NCBI GenBank assembly: GCA_035222895.1
Contig: JAVYIG010000060.1
Coordinates: 744,001-808,000, forward strand
From: Strongylocentrotus droebachiensis
Lineage: Eukaryota; Echinodermata; Echinoidea; Camarodonta; Strongylocentrotidae
DNA: 64,000 nucleotides
Direction: 5' to 3'
In this document: positions 11,401 to 23,172 of the stretch, piece after piece
Position numbering within the stretch: position 1 is the stretch's first letter
How the letters are laid out: each line of letters opens with the position of its first letter
Translations under genes and position numbers: made by a program
The notes under the pieces: generated by a model
What the model saw: the letters and a program-made list of their open reading frames with translations, nothing else
Database searches by the model: none
Told to the model about the DNA's origin: nothing

Positions 11401-12283
11401 TATCATCTTGTCAACTTTCAAATAATTAAAGATAACTAATCATCAATGAATAAACATTAACATTTTAACAATGTCAACTACCATCTTTATCTATCAATCT
11501 ATATCAAAGATTAAATTAATCAATAATATTTCAATTATAATTATACATGTTGAAATTCATTTACCTCTATGGACATCTGTATTTTAGAGGATTTGTAAAT
11601 GATTACATTATTGCTGCTTCAAGTATTGTATGTAAGTAGGTTTGAAAGTCAACCCTATATTGCATTAAATATAGAAAGACATAGAAAGACTGTCATTTCA
11701 TCATTGCCTTTCGTATCCAAACTACTAATTTTAATAGAATCGTGTTTTGATACTTCCTAACTTAAGAAAACAGGGAGGGGGGGGGGGGGCTTGCTATCCT
11801 CTTCCTGGCGCTGTTTCTACATGGACCATGTAACTGGTTGCAAAAGTGTAAACAATATTATATTTATCATAATGTTTATATTAGAAGGATTTACAAAGTG
11901 AAAACGTTATGAATTATAGCATTTTTGTTGCTAGAAGTAATAATATAAAGTATAATGGCAGTGTTGATTGAAAGGGATGGTTTTCCCAGTGAACTTAACG
12001 GTATACCATTGTAAAATTAATATTAAAAAAAATCATTCTTTAAAATAAAAATTATACAGGACATTGGCCTCCTAACTAAAACCCTGGAACCACTTCTGGG
12101 TTGTTGTTTTTTCCTCTGGGGGTGTGTGTGGGGGGGGGGGGGTGGCAACCCAATTCAAAATGTCCAATGTTAAATTCAATTGTCTTTAAAAAAAGAAATC
12201 TTTTATGTCAAGATATTGAAATTAAACAATGTTTCACTTTTATTTTTTCAAGTTAGAACATTTGAATAAAATGAGTAACATAC
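11401..12283. other. AT-rich non-coding stretch
   Basis: Only poly-G runs (about 11775-11790 and 12130-12142) and AT-rich DNA. No gene or element identified. Confidence 0.5.
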
Positions 12284-12326
12284 TTTCCGGTCTCTCTGGT
12301 CTCTACATTAACATTTTTCAAAGCTT
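12284..12326 (-). CDS. Small exon, possible exon 2 of the gene starting at 24431
   Basis: On the minus strand a long pyrimidine tract (CACTTTTTCTTTTTGCAG) precedes 43 nt, followed by AAA|GTATGT. Exon 1 ends with one base of a codon and this exon starts with the other two, giving (G)AA = Glu, then ALKNVNVETRETG. It leaves two bases into the next codon. Phase match and strong acceptor support it. The product is not recognised. Confidence 0.45.
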
Positions 12327-13472
12327 CTGCAAAAAGAAAAAGTGAAAATAATCCAAGTGAAATGTGGACAGTAATGGAGTGAATATGGAATGGTTGATCA
12401 TAGTTGATAGCGAGTGCATGCAAATGAGTGGTAATAACAAGTACGACTGAAAGTGAGACAGACAGGAATTGCAACAGGTTTTTCAGTCAAGAGAACAAAC
12501 CTTGGAGAAGATATTTTTCGAAAGACGGAGAAAGAGAGGGAAAGGGAATTGTTAGGGTACGATGAGAGTGGATGGGGAAAATCCATCCCCTATGCCACAT
12601 AATTTGTTTGTCTAAAATAAGGGAACTTAACATCGGCATATTTAAAATGTATAATCATAGCCAGAGAATGTGTTGCTATATGGCTTATAGCATGTTTGAT
12701 TTAATAAAACAAAAACATACCCGGTTATTTATAGACTAAAAAGGGAATACGATATAAACATTAATATCTGTATTTCTTATTCAATGACGGTCCACTCCGC
12801 GATATCGCGGTGCATCCTGGGTATGAGGGGTGGAGCTTAAAAAGCAAGCTTGAGATCTTTGGAAAATGGATGGTTATTATCATTTTTTGGTCAATAAAGA
12901 GATTTTCAGAAAAATCTTATGCTGAAATATTAATAAGTAGAGGTGTAATGATGTTTTCAAAGGCTAAGCTAGTCGGCGTAAATATTCATAAATGAATGAT
13001 ACACGCCATTAAAACTAAAAAAACAACGAGTGGAACTTCCACTTCCCGATGCATCATGGGTACACCAGCTGTTATACTGGTGATCGATAATACAAGTTCG
13101 AGCGCGTATTTCACCTAACGGTGATTGCATCAGAATAATCCACGCTGATTCGCTAAATCACTTGCGTCGCTGGCGCGCAGCGTGATGAATAAATTACCAT
13201 AATTCCGTACAGTAGATTATTTGACCTCTCTAATTACGCTGATACGCGTATTGTCTTTTACCATGTAGTGAACATCATTCCAGTACACTTTTCGCTGGGA
13301 GCATCCTACAGAATGCATAATTCATAAGGCTCATGAATTATGTAAAGGGCTTATTTTGGCTTCTAATGGTCCGGACAAAATGGCGGAGCTTGGGGGCCTG
13401 GTGGGAATGCTTAAAATGGCCTGAAACGTACTATAATTTGATTAAAAAGTTATTTTGAGCATTTTTGAAATT
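12327..13472. other. Non-coding stretch with CG-rich segments
   Basis: No gene seen. 12788-12830 and 13030-13070 share GATGCATCMTGGGTA-like words, perhaps ends of a decayed TIR element that includes the repeat copy at 13473. Confidence 0.4.
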
Positions 13473-13817
13473 TGCGCGCGTATTTTGACCTGAAATTGAC
13501 CGGACAGATATTGACCTTGATCATGATAAATATGAATGATAACTGACTTTCCGTTATGAAGATATGACAATAACTTGAATGTAAAAATTAAATTTAAAAA
13601 ATGGCGCCTTGATGACCTCACGATAACATGATGACCTTGAAAATGTTGCTGTCACGTTTTATGACAATGACCTATGACTGTGCTAAACTTGAAAGAAATT
13701 GATCGTACCGATCTTGAGTTATTACCGGCACACAAAAGTTCGGATAAATAAAAAAATAAAGAAATAAAGAAAATTCTGACGAAATCAATAGGTGGTCTGT
13801 CGATGACGGACCACCTA
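13473..13817. mobile_element. Right half of a TAGGTGGTCTG-family element
   Basis: Matches 4890-5250 closely and ends in the same hairpin terminus (GGTGGTCTGTCGATGACGG then ACCACCTA at 13817). The left terminus is not recognisable. Confidence 0.65.
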
Positions 13818-14091
13818 ATTAAGCATAATAGCGCCCTCTTGTCAAGGTTTCTTAATTCTTAAACAAATTAAATGAATATAAATTGTACAAATGTCTACTT
13901 TTGTATTATCTGAGCAAGCATGGGGCAAGACATCTCACAGAGTATGCAGTCATGCACCACACAAATACAACCAGGGCAGTGTTCTTCACTTGAATCGTGC
14001 CCTCGCACAATTTATTAAAGTATATAAACCAGTGAGCCTACACACCAAGATTCTTACACTGACATTTTGGTCCGCGACTTTGAGTTGACTT

Positions 14092-15590
14092 TTACTTGGA
14101 ACTAGGCTTTAGTCTGAGTCTCGAATTTTGATCTACTATCAATCGTGAAGTACTGTTTGTATACTTAATTTTTACTATACACTGAACAGTTTCGAAATAA
14201 CTAAGGAATTCAGACATTAGATATGTTTTCAATTTTTGTTGGAACACATTTTGATTGGCTGACATTTTGATTGAATGGGGTAGGGAGTTCCATAACCGGG
14301 GCGCAGCAGCTGTAAAAGCTCTGTCTCCCCAACTCCTCTTTGTTCTTAATTGTGTTAAATGTGTTGAATTAGAGGAACGAAGACCTGCACGAGAACTTAA
14401 AGAGATATTAAGAAGAGAGGAAATATATTCAGGGACTGACCCATGTAGTGAACGGTAGGTGAGTAGTAGAATTTTATATTTGATACGCTGTTCTATTGGA
14501 AGCCAGTGAAGGTTCTTGAGTATTTGAGTAGTATGGGTCGAACGTTTAGATTTAGTGACAAGGCGGGCAGCTGCGTTTTGAACCTTTTGTAGTCTGTGAA
14601 TTTGGTATTTAGGAAGTCCATAAATGAGAGAGTCACAGTTATCGAGATGAGATGTTACAAAAGCATGAATCAATTGTTGAGTGGTTTGGGGGGTTAAACA
14701 TTTCCTTAGAACGCGAAGATTACGAAGATGATAATTGGCAGCTTTCGCACATTTTGAAATATGTGCATCAAGAGACATGCTTGTATCGAAAATGACACCA
14801 AGATTTCGTTAACCAACACGTATATGAGTTATAACAATCTTGGAAAGTTGTTGTCTTGAGCCTAACAAGAGAAATTCTGTTTTATCGTCATTTAGTTTGA
14901 GATAGCAATCATTCATCCATTTTCGTACATCACGAATACAACTTTCAAGATCTTCAACACGTTTTTCTACCTGTTCCTGAATAGAAAGACACGAAAAATA
15001 TAATTGTAGATCGTCTGCATACATATGATAACTTTATCGGTTGTTAATCTTCTGTTTTCTGTGCCCCAAAGATCCGTTTTAGGTCCCCATCTGTTTAATG
15101 CATATACCTTACCACTTCATGAGATAATCAGTAAACACAATATTTGTGTTTACTGATTATCTCATGAAGTGGTAAGGTATATGCATTAAACAGATGGGGA
15201 CCTAAAACGGATCTTTGGGGCACAGAAAACAGAAGATTAACAACCGATAAAGTTGTATCATGAAGGTTAACCGCTTGAGATCGATTTGAAAGGTAGGAAC
15301 GAAACCAATGAAGACATTTTCCACCAATGCCAACATTTTGTTAGTCTGTTGATTAATATATTGTGGCCAACAGTATCGAAGGCGCAGCTGAGATCTAACA
15401 GAACTAATGCAGTAACTTTCCCCTTATCCATATCTATTAAAATGTCATTTTGTACTTTCAATAGTGCCGTCTCCACACTGTGGTTTTCCTTGTAGGCCGA
15501 TTGAAAGGGGTTTTGAAGGTTTTGGTCATTTATGCTGGACTGAAGACGCGTAGATAATATACGTTCAATTTTCATGTGCATATGCAAATC
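14092..15590 (-). mobile_element. L2-like LINE, 5'-truncated, with an internal palindrome
   Basis: Minus-strand blocks in order: RT fingers/palm with NPFQSAYKENHSVETALLKV and DLSCAFDTVGHNIL (15267-15587), [20 protein letters not shown] (inside 15144-15254), [11 protein letters not shown] (15024 downwards), and the L2-type C-terminus with NAAARLVTKSKRSTHTT, LHWLPIEQRIKYKILLLTYR and RSWGDRAFTAAAPRLWNSLP (14092-14778). The last 228 codons are intact, so the copy is fairly young. It is broken by the 225-bp palindrome. The endonuclease is absent. Confidence 0.9.
15030..15254. repeat. Perfect 225-bp palindrome (111-bp arms, 3-nt spacer)
   Basis: Arms 15030-15140 and 15144-15254 are exact reverse complements around spacer TAT. 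The right arm read on the minus strand is normal LINE RT sequence leading to the YADD motif. The left arm is an inverted duplicate inserted between HNI and YHMYADD. Confidence 0.95.
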
Positions 15591-15837
15591 GCAATCAAGA
15601 ATGTTTACGGCGCCATATCATCATGATTGGTTTAATCTATCGCGTGATTTTTGTAAAACAACTCGGTTTAATTTGTTTTTATGTTATAGTAGTTTAAGCC
15701 AATCAAGCAATGATTTTTCGTTTTTGAACAACGTTTAACATTATTCTTTTATTAAAGCCGTGATATTTTATACATTTCTAACAGTGTAGTTTAAAGCTGT
15801 GAATGCAATGCACGTGCTCGAATTTGAAGAGAATTTT
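15591..15837. other. AT-rich non-coding stretch
   Basis: No gene or element recognised between the LINE 5' end and the inverted MITE arm. Confidence 0.5.
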
Positions 15838-16205
15838 GGAGGGATGTTTGAAGGGGTAATTGATGACAGACAGCCTATTAAGGGGATTACTAAAATTCGG
15901 ATAACTAAAATCCGGATGTTGGCCTCTGTGTGACACCGCCTTATGTGACACCGCCAATTGGCCGCAATCTTCCTTGCCCAGAACCAACTTCGTGCCAATA
16001 GACGAGTTAGAAGAAGACTTTGTGTTGACCGGATACATCACAGATGAGAACTTTCTAAGAAATAACATGCTAGGATATGACGATTTTAATGCTCGCAATA
16101 ATAGGCGGTGTCACACAGAGGCCAAAAATTCGGATTTTAGTTATCCGGATTTTAGTTATCCTCTTAAATGGCTGTCTGTCATCAATTATCCATTCAAAAA
16201 TCCCT
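15838..16205. repeat. Inverted MITE arms around an exon-like spacer
   Basis: About 104-bp arms at 15838-15941 and 16103-16205 are diverged reverse complements, both ending in the GGCGGTGTCACACAGAGGCC terminus. The spacer 15944-16102 begins with a pyrimidine-rich tract ending CTTGCCCAG and then reads NFVPIDELEEDFVLTGYITD on the plus strand. It could be a captured host exon, but there is no donor I trust and I do not recognise the peptide. Confidence 0.55.
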
Positions 16206-16531
16206 TCAAAAATCCTCTAACGAAGCAAGATAATTCTCCCTTGAAAGGATTTTTGAAGGGATTGTTCTGTCTAACACCAATGTTAAAATAATCCCTTTAA
16301 ATAAGCATTGTGACATCACACGTTTAAATGCATTTAAAAGTGTGATGTCACAATGCTTATCCACCTAAACGGTGCATGCGCAATGGCCCATCAAAAAACC
16401 GTATTTTAGTTATCCGGTGTATTCGTAGCCTGTCTGTCACCAGTCTGTCACCGACGTAAATGAAAAAAACTAGATATCTAAAATCTGGTTTATTCAAGAT
16501 AGTTCGGGATTTTTCTGTGTGACACCGCCTA
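16102..16531. mobile_element. MITE with TAGGCGGTGTCACAC ends
   Basis: Left end TAGGCGGTGTCACACAGAG and right end CTGTGTGACACCGCCTA form terminal inverted repeats, about 430 bp apart. The centre (16301-16360) is a 60-bp palindrome with one mismatch and no spacer. There is no coding capacity and no clear target duplication. Confidence 0.75.
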
Positions 16532-17461
16532 ATGTGATGTTTCTTAACCAATAAGTGAAAGCGTGACTTGTCTTCATGATCCACATGCCACAGCGACTAT
16601 GATGACGCGCGTAATTTAGCGCTAAATTAACTAATTACGCCCAAGATTAGTAAGTGCTGGGCGCATCTTCAGATATGGCACTAAGTATTCCTATTGGTTG
16701 ACCTACTTATCATGCTTATATAAAATAGATCTTGATTGGAAGGGTCCATACAAATGGGCGCGTCAAAGATAAGAAAGAGGCGGTCCTTTAAAAGATAATA
16801 CAGGAATAAAACGATTTTTTTTTCTTCTTCAGAATACCAACTTACCACAATCGCTGTATTATCTCTGGAAGATACAACACAAGATAACACGAAACTTACA
16901 ACAATTTTCAGAATACCGCCCCTGAAGTCTGGTTTAGTTAAACCTAGTGTAACTAATCAGACTTCAAAATACGGGCCATATAATATGTTTAGCTGAACTG
17001 CTCAAGGGGAATTTGCATTTCACTTCGTAGACATATGGAATCAACTGATGAGAAACCTTCAAGTTGTTCCATGAACAACTCTTTCAATAACTAGGCAAGA
17101 CAAAACATGCATTATTGAATGTGGAAGTTCATAGTAAATTCAGAATTAAAATAGATTCATAATATTCTTAACGCTTTAATAATGCATGTGTTAAGAGCTT
17201 GTTAATACGTAGAATATGCAATTATCGGCTTTGGATTACGCGTCTTTGTATACAACAGTCAGATTGGATTTTCTCGAGTAATTTAGCGATTTGTTTTTTG
17301 TAAAGATTTAAATAACACGCACTTGAACCAACCAAAAAATTAACTTGGCACACAGGAGATGTGCGGCTGGCACAATAGGGATTAGCACTGTGGCACTGGG
17401 TGCATTGTATGGGTGGCAGCTTAAGAATTAAATATCAAGATGTTAAAATCCTCTGTCTCAG
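16532..17461. other. Non-coding stretch
   Basis: AT-rich DNA without recognisable gene or element. Confidence 0.5.
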
Positions 17462-17465
17462 TTAA

Positions 17466-18748
17466 AGGGAAGGTCCACCATGAAAAAAGGTTGGTTTGTA
17501 TACACTCTAAGAAAAAAGGGTGCAAAAAAGGGTGCAAAATAAGAGTTTGCACCCTTTATATAAAAATGAACCCTATTGAAGGAAAAGGGGTTAAAAAAGG
17601 GTGCAATATAAGATTTTGCACCCTTCCCACAAAAATGAACCCTATCGACCAAAAAAGGGTGCAAAGTAAAAGTTTGCATATTGCATGCATATTCATGATT
17701 ACTTTCCACGTGTTCACATACAAATACGTTTATCATGATTTGTTAAGCAAATTATGACAATGCACATCAATGTTGTGATTGGTATTTTCCTTTGGCAATC
17801 ATTAACCAATATATTATTTTGTCTGATCATGTTACAATTACATTCACGTTTTAGCAATAGATATATTGATTATATGATTACTAACCAAGAAACATCATGC
17901 ATGTTTAATATGTATTTGTGTACGAGCAATTTTAACCAGTATTCCTCGATGATGGGTGCAGGATTGCACCTTTTAAAGGGTCTAGGATTGAACCCCTAAA
18001 GGTGCTGCTATTGCATCGGTTTGCACCCCTAATGGAGCAGGATTGAACCATTAAGGGTACTAACGTGTCTCCTTAAAGGGGCAATCTGACACCCTCTTAA
18101 AGGGTGCAGGATTGAACCAAAGGTGCTGCTATTGTTGCATCGGTTTGCACCCATAAAGGTGCATACTTGCACCATTTGTGTAGAAGCAGAAATCGAGAGA
18201 AACAGGTCAGTGAAAGATTGAGCAAATTCCAATTACAAATAAGGAAGTAGTGCATTTTTGAATTTGTGATCAATTAAACACAAATTGGCAAATCGGACAA
18301 CAAATAAGAAAGTTATGAATCTTTCAAAATAATGAAAATCATCATGAAATCTTTGAGACAAATTGGTAATGCGCTCAGAAATGTTGATGTCATTCCCTCA
18401 CAGCTCACAACTGATCTGAATATAAATGGAATAGTAGACCTATGTTATTTCGGAGTGCATACAAGAACATGTATTATGATCGCGATAAGCATGAAGAAAA
18501 TATAATTTTTCTTCAAAATGAAATTAATTTTTCTTGCATTCAACAAAGGTCGAAATATGAGGGGCGACGTCATTGAGACCGCATTGCCAATTTGACTCAC
18601 AGATTTGAAGTATTTCATGAAAAGTTATGGATTAAAAAAAAATCGATAAGTTTCTTATTTTCCAATTTTGTTCAAGCCTTCACTCATCTGTTCTTTTATT
18701 TTGTTTGCTTCCATTTGAACGAACCTTTTTTCAGGGTGGACTTCCTCT
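17466..18748. mobile_element. TTAA-flanked MITE carrying a nested insertion
   Basis: TTAA occurs at both edges (17462-17465 and 18749-18752). Terminal inverted repeats read AGGGAAGGTCCACCATGAAA on the left and, reverse-complemented, AGAGGAAGTCCACCCTGAAA on the right, both followed by AAAGGTT. TTAA duplication is typical of piggyBac and Kolobok elements. No transposase is present. Without the nested piece (17503-18180) the element is about 600 bp. Confidence 0.75.
17503..18180. mobile_element. Nested TIR-like element built of GGGTGCAA words
   Basis: Starts CACTCTAAGAAAAAAGGGTG and ends TTGCACCATTTGTG, flanked by TA on each side. GGGTGCAA words are repeated in the left part and TTGCACCC words in the right, giving a loose inverted arrangement. 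The CACTC start recalls CACTA elements, but a TA duplication would suit Tc1/mariner better. The class is therefore unresolved. Confidence 0.5.
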
Positions 18749-19022
18749 TTAACAAGTGTAATGATATAATTTGAAGAAAAGGCTACTTATTGACCAATGC
18801 CTTTCTTCCAAAGTTACGTTTAACCATTATATTAAATCACTCATACAATGTAAATGGGACCTCTAAATAGGAATAAACGTATTTGTACATGAAATACAAA
18901 AGCTATGTAGAGCATCATTGTTTATTGCTTGTTGGTATTTTCCTATCTAAGTGTAAGTAAGTGAAAAGCTGTTTGTAAACTTTGAATGACCTTCCTGCCA
19001 CCAAAACTGAACCTACTCTTAA

Positions 19023-19851
19023 ACGTACTATGTCCTTTTTACAGGCCAACAAAAATGAAAAGGTTAAATTCCAACGGCATTTGAAAGATAATACTAATTT
19101 AGAAGTTCCCTAAAAAAAGGGGGGCTTGAAAATGTCTTTAAGTGGGAAAATAACGACTATTAGTTGTCGAATTGACTTCAGAGCTATAGAGCCAGTAAGT
19201 AATAGTCTCGATTTTTAGACCATTGCACCGAATGGTCGTACGTTTTATGCTGCGCAACCATTCAATCAGATTAATTTTGGCCATTACAAGAAGTGGGTTA
19301 TTGACTTAAAGGGATTGGATCGCCAGTTTCCATGTGCAGAAGGCCATAATTCGCTGACACCAGACTTGGTGGAAATACCATTAATGGGGGTACAAATTTG
19401 CACACAGCAAACCCATAGTCCAGTCAAGAATTACCCCCTAATCTCTCGGAGAGCTCGAGAGTCTTCGGGCAAATCAAAGCATTACATAAGGTCCAATGGT
19501 CATAAAACTCAAGGCTAACCCTGGTGATTGACAACACCTGTTATTGGGTAAACACCCGAACGGTGTCGAATTCCCCATGAGAGCCGACTACTCAGTGACT
19601 TTAAACACATGTTCATGACCCTTTACATCTCATTTTATGTATGTTTTTACTAAAGAAGAACAAAAGCTGTCAGTCAGTCACTCAACAGTGTCTGACAGGG
19701 AAGTCTAGCAAGTGAACGGTTTTCTCGCATAATTTGAATATTAGGACACTGCTAACGTTTATATTTCACAGATAGGACATACATAACATATTCATAATTC
19801 CTGCAAAGTTCTACATAATTTGATGTTGCCTGCAAAAGGGACATAGTATCT
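19023..19851 (+). mobile_element. TTAA-flanked MITE, family ATACTATGTCC, copy 1
   Basis: TTAA lies at 19019-19022 and 19852-19855. Ends read ACGTACTATGTCCTTTTTAC and, reverse-complemented, AGATACTATGTCCCTTTTGC. It is homologous along its length, in opposite orientation, to 32822-33354. It differs mainly by an extra 291 bp at 19310-19600. There is no coding frame. Confidence 0.85.
19310..19600. mobile_element. 291-bp TTAA-flanked insertion inside the MITE
   Basis: This piece is absent from the second copy at 32822-33354. TTAA precedes it (19306-19309) and follows it (19601-19604), so it looks like a further TTAA insertion. Its own ends (AGGGATTGGATCG and CTCAGTGACT) show no good inverted match. 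Confidence 0.5.
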
Positions 19852-19855
19852 TTAA

Positions 19856-20588
19856 GAGCAAACCATCCCTTGTAATAATTTCATAGATATGGACGCAGAA
19901 AAAATAAGAGAATTATGATGAATGATTTAAATAAGTCTGGTCCATAATACGAGAATTATGAGTGTTTGAAATGTGAAATCACTAAATCCATGCGAATTTG
20001 GCGATTTGGACAGTGAATTGTGGCCACTGCATAGAAAATTGTCCAATATGTCGTGTAGACAATTATCATGAATTCCTTCTTTCTCTTTTATATAAGTGCC
20101 TTCTCAATGGGGGCACTATTCAAAACCTATCATGGACAATTTATGATTATACATCCTAACAAAAGAACAGATGCTCCAGAATCGTACTTTGTGATCATTT
20201 TATGTATTGAAACTATTAAGAAAGTAGTCCTGCACTTTGTCACATTGACATGACTGGGTCCTCCCATTTGAAGTGCCAATAAGGAGAGCGATTACAAATT
20301 TCAGAAATTCATAAACTTTGACCAGTCTGGTTCTCTGATGTTTCTGCTATCTGTTAGAGAAGTAGTCTGCTAAGGTTGGATTCTCCATTCAAACGAATTG
20401 AGGGGCTGCATTGCACTGTCTGCCCTGGACATGCACTGGAGGAAAGGCTTGCACTGAATGGATCGAAGTCGCGACACAGAACAAAAAGGGCAAGTAGAAA
20501 TATATAGAGAGAGAGAGAGAAAGAAAGAGAGACAGATAAAAAAAAAAAAAAAAATACGCTAAAACTATGCCATTGTCAAATTATGTAA
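19856..20588. other. Non-coding stretch ending in GA and A tracts
   Basis: AT-rich DNA. GA and poly-A tracts at about 20505-20555 precede the LTR element. No gene seen. Confidence 0.5.
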
Positions 20589-20592
20589 GGCA

Positions 20593-21675
20593 TGTAGCGA
20601 CTCGTACATTCGCCTTACTTTTCTTGTACATTCATGTCTCCAGTATTTTTCCATCACGCTACTTAATTGATATGCATTATTCGGACCACGTGTGTTTTTC
20701 CTTCCAATCGCGCATCGTGGTTCCGCACGGTTCACCCCGCGTATTTTCAACTCCACGAGGTTTTTCTTCACTCCCGCTTCCACCTTGGTCGAGTCAAGAC
20801 GTCTCCGCAATTTCCTCTCCAGGCTTTATTCTCCTGTGCCTGTCGTCTATTCTACGGCACGTCAACTCTTTTTCTGCCGTGTTTCATCGGGCTGCAGTCT
20901 CCCAGTGGAACGTTATAGTCAGCACCGACATGGCGCCTGACTCTCCGCTGGGAGCTGCCAGTTTCTTCGTTCCGGTAGCTCTTTCCACTCTCGAGCTCAG
21001 ACATTTTACCGCAGCTCATCTAAACATTTCTTCATCAAAGTCCTGGTCATTCATCGAGCGACTCACTGCTCTTCTTAACTACCAGCTTTGCATGTCGACT
21101 TTTCTACTCTTGGCCTCCGCCAGCGAACGACCCACTGTTCTGATATTTCGAGCGCCACTTTTCTTCTCTTCTCGCCTGAGAGCTTCTTCATCATCTTCAT
21201 CACGAGCGTCAGCGTCGAGATTTCTTCACGGTTCTTCAGCCACGATAACGAAGCTCCATCTCCGCCTCTTCAAGCCTCCGCACATTTCATCGCGTGAGCC
21301 CCTTCCTTCGTTCTCAACTCTCTTCATCTTCATTGGAGTTTTCGACGTAATTTCTATTCAGTCGTAAGCTTTTATTCATGTCATTCCATGTATTCATGTC
21401 CATTCTCATTCATTACTATTCTATGTAACTACGTGCAATATCTTCAATTCTCATTCCGAGTCATCGTTTGTGCTTGGCTACACTTTGTAAGTGTACGGCC
21501 AGCCTCATCAGTACCCAATAAACTTAACGAAAAGGGAATACTTTGTTTCGTGTATTTTATTGTCAGTGCAACCTTGCTTCCTCGTAGCTAAAATAAAAAT
21601 AGAGTTATGTTGTGTGACGAGTGAACACGCTTTCAAATATCCATTCAAAATACCTCACACACACATTTCTCTACA
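20593..21675. repeat. 5' LTR of the non-autonomous element
   Basis: TG...CA borders with a 5-bp terminal inversion TGTAG/CTACA, and an AATAAA-type word near 21528. The LTR holds an open stretch of over 250 codons, rich in Ser, Arg and Phe, that resembles nothing I know. I treat it as chance or relic. Strand is left open because no coding core orients it beyond primer site and purine tract, which imply plus. Confidence 0.9.
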
Positions 21676-22089
21676 TTGGTGACCCCGCGTTTACTTGGAA
21701 GCTTGGTTGTACGATTTTATTATTCTCTGACTTTTTGGACTTAACAATGTATTATGAAATGTATTCATTCTGGATTTTGTATTGAATGTTTTATGCTCTT
21801 GCATTTATACACGTTTATTCGATGCATACCATGTCAATACTCACTGTTCTATTTTTGGCAACTAAACAGCCGTTCGCATACCATGCTTGTTGGATTACAT
21901 TCTTTCGACATGCCATGCTTGTTCATTTCTTAGGCTGCTGTAAATTACTGCATACACTATAGAATACATGCACTTTTACATTTTTATCAGCCATTGATTC
22001 TTGGGACATTTTGTACTTCGCTCATTTATATCTTTATCGCCTTTCATCTGTGTATTGCATACACAGCTTCAATTCTGGCAGGGGAGTAA

Positions 22090-23172
22090 TGTAGCGACTC
22101 GAACATTCGCCTTACTTTTCTTGTACATTCATGTCTCCAGTATTTTTCCATCACGCTACTTAATTGATATGCATTATTCGGACCACGTGTGTTTTTCCTT
22201 CCAATCGCGCATCGTGGTTCCGCATGGTTCACCCCGCGTATTTTCAACTCCACGAGGTTTTTCTTCACTCCCGCTTCCACCTTGGTCGAGTCAAGACGTC
22301 TCCGCAATTTCCTCTCCAGGCTTTATTCTCCTGTGCCTGTCGTCTATTCTACGGCACGTCAACTCTTTTTCTGCCGTGTTTCATCGGGCTGCAGTCTCCC
22401 AGTGGAACGTTATAGTCAGCACCGACATGGCGCCTGACTCTCCGCTGGGAGCTGCCAGTTTCTTCGTCCCGGTAGCTCTTTCCACTCTCGAGCTCAGACA
22501 TTTTACCGCAGCTCATCTAAACATTTCTTCATCAAAGTCCTGGTCATTCATCGAGCGACTCACTGCTCTTCTTAACTACCAGCTTTGCATGTCGACTTTT
22601 CTACTCTTGGCCTCCGCCAGCGAACGACCCACTGTTCTGATATTTCGAGCGCCACTTTTCTTCTCTTCTCGCCTGAGAGCTTCTTCATCATCTTCATCAC
22701 GAGCGTCAGCGTCGAGATTTCTTCACGGTTCTTCAGCCACGATAACGAAGCTACATCTCCGCCTCTTCAAGCCTCCGCACATTTCATCGCGTGAGCCTCT
22801 TCCTTCGTTCTCAACTCTCTTCATCTTCATTGGACTTTTCGACGTAATTTCTATTCAGTCGTAAGCTTTTATTCATGTCATTCCATGTATTCATGTCCAT
22901 TCTCATTCATTACTATTCTATGTAACTACGTGCAATATCTTCAATTCTCATTCCGAGTCATCGTTTGTGCTTGGCTACACTTTGTAAGTGTACGGCCAGC
23001 CTCATCAGTACCCAATAAACTTAACGAAAAGGGAATACTTTGTTTCGTGTATTTTATTGTCAGTGCAACCTTGCTTCCTCGTAGCTAAAATAAAAATAGA
23101 GTTATGTTGTGTAACGAGTGAACACGCTTTCAAATATCCATTCACAATACCTCACACACACATTTCTCTACA
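22090..23172. repeat. 3' LTR of the non-autonomous element
   Basis: Same length as the 5' LTR and nearly identical to it. It follows the purine tract at about 22078-22087. Confidence 0.9.

Larger units (their letters stand above)
20593..23172. mobile_element. Young non-autonomous LTR retrotransposon (Gypsy-like)
   Basis: Two 1083-bp LTRs (20593-21675 and 22090-23172) run TGTAG...CTACA and are about 99% identical by eye. They flank a 414-bp interior. The interior opens with TTGGTGACCCCGCG, a primer-binding-site pattern, and ends with a purine tract (GGCAGGGGAG). A 4-bp duplication, GGCA, flanks the element (20589-20592 and 23173-23176). No gag or pol is present. It is structurally whole as a non-autonomous element but cannot make its own proteins. 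LTR similarity points to a recent insertion. Confidence 0.9.

Noticed and set aside
12253-12283. Extending the 12284-12326 exon into a longer coding frame
   Set aside because: The good GTATGT donor and the pyrimidine tract mark a 43-nt exon. Flanking codons read as intron.
15286-15495. Plus-strand open frame antisense to the L2-like LINE
   Set aside because: A shadow of the LINE reverse transcriptase on the other strand.
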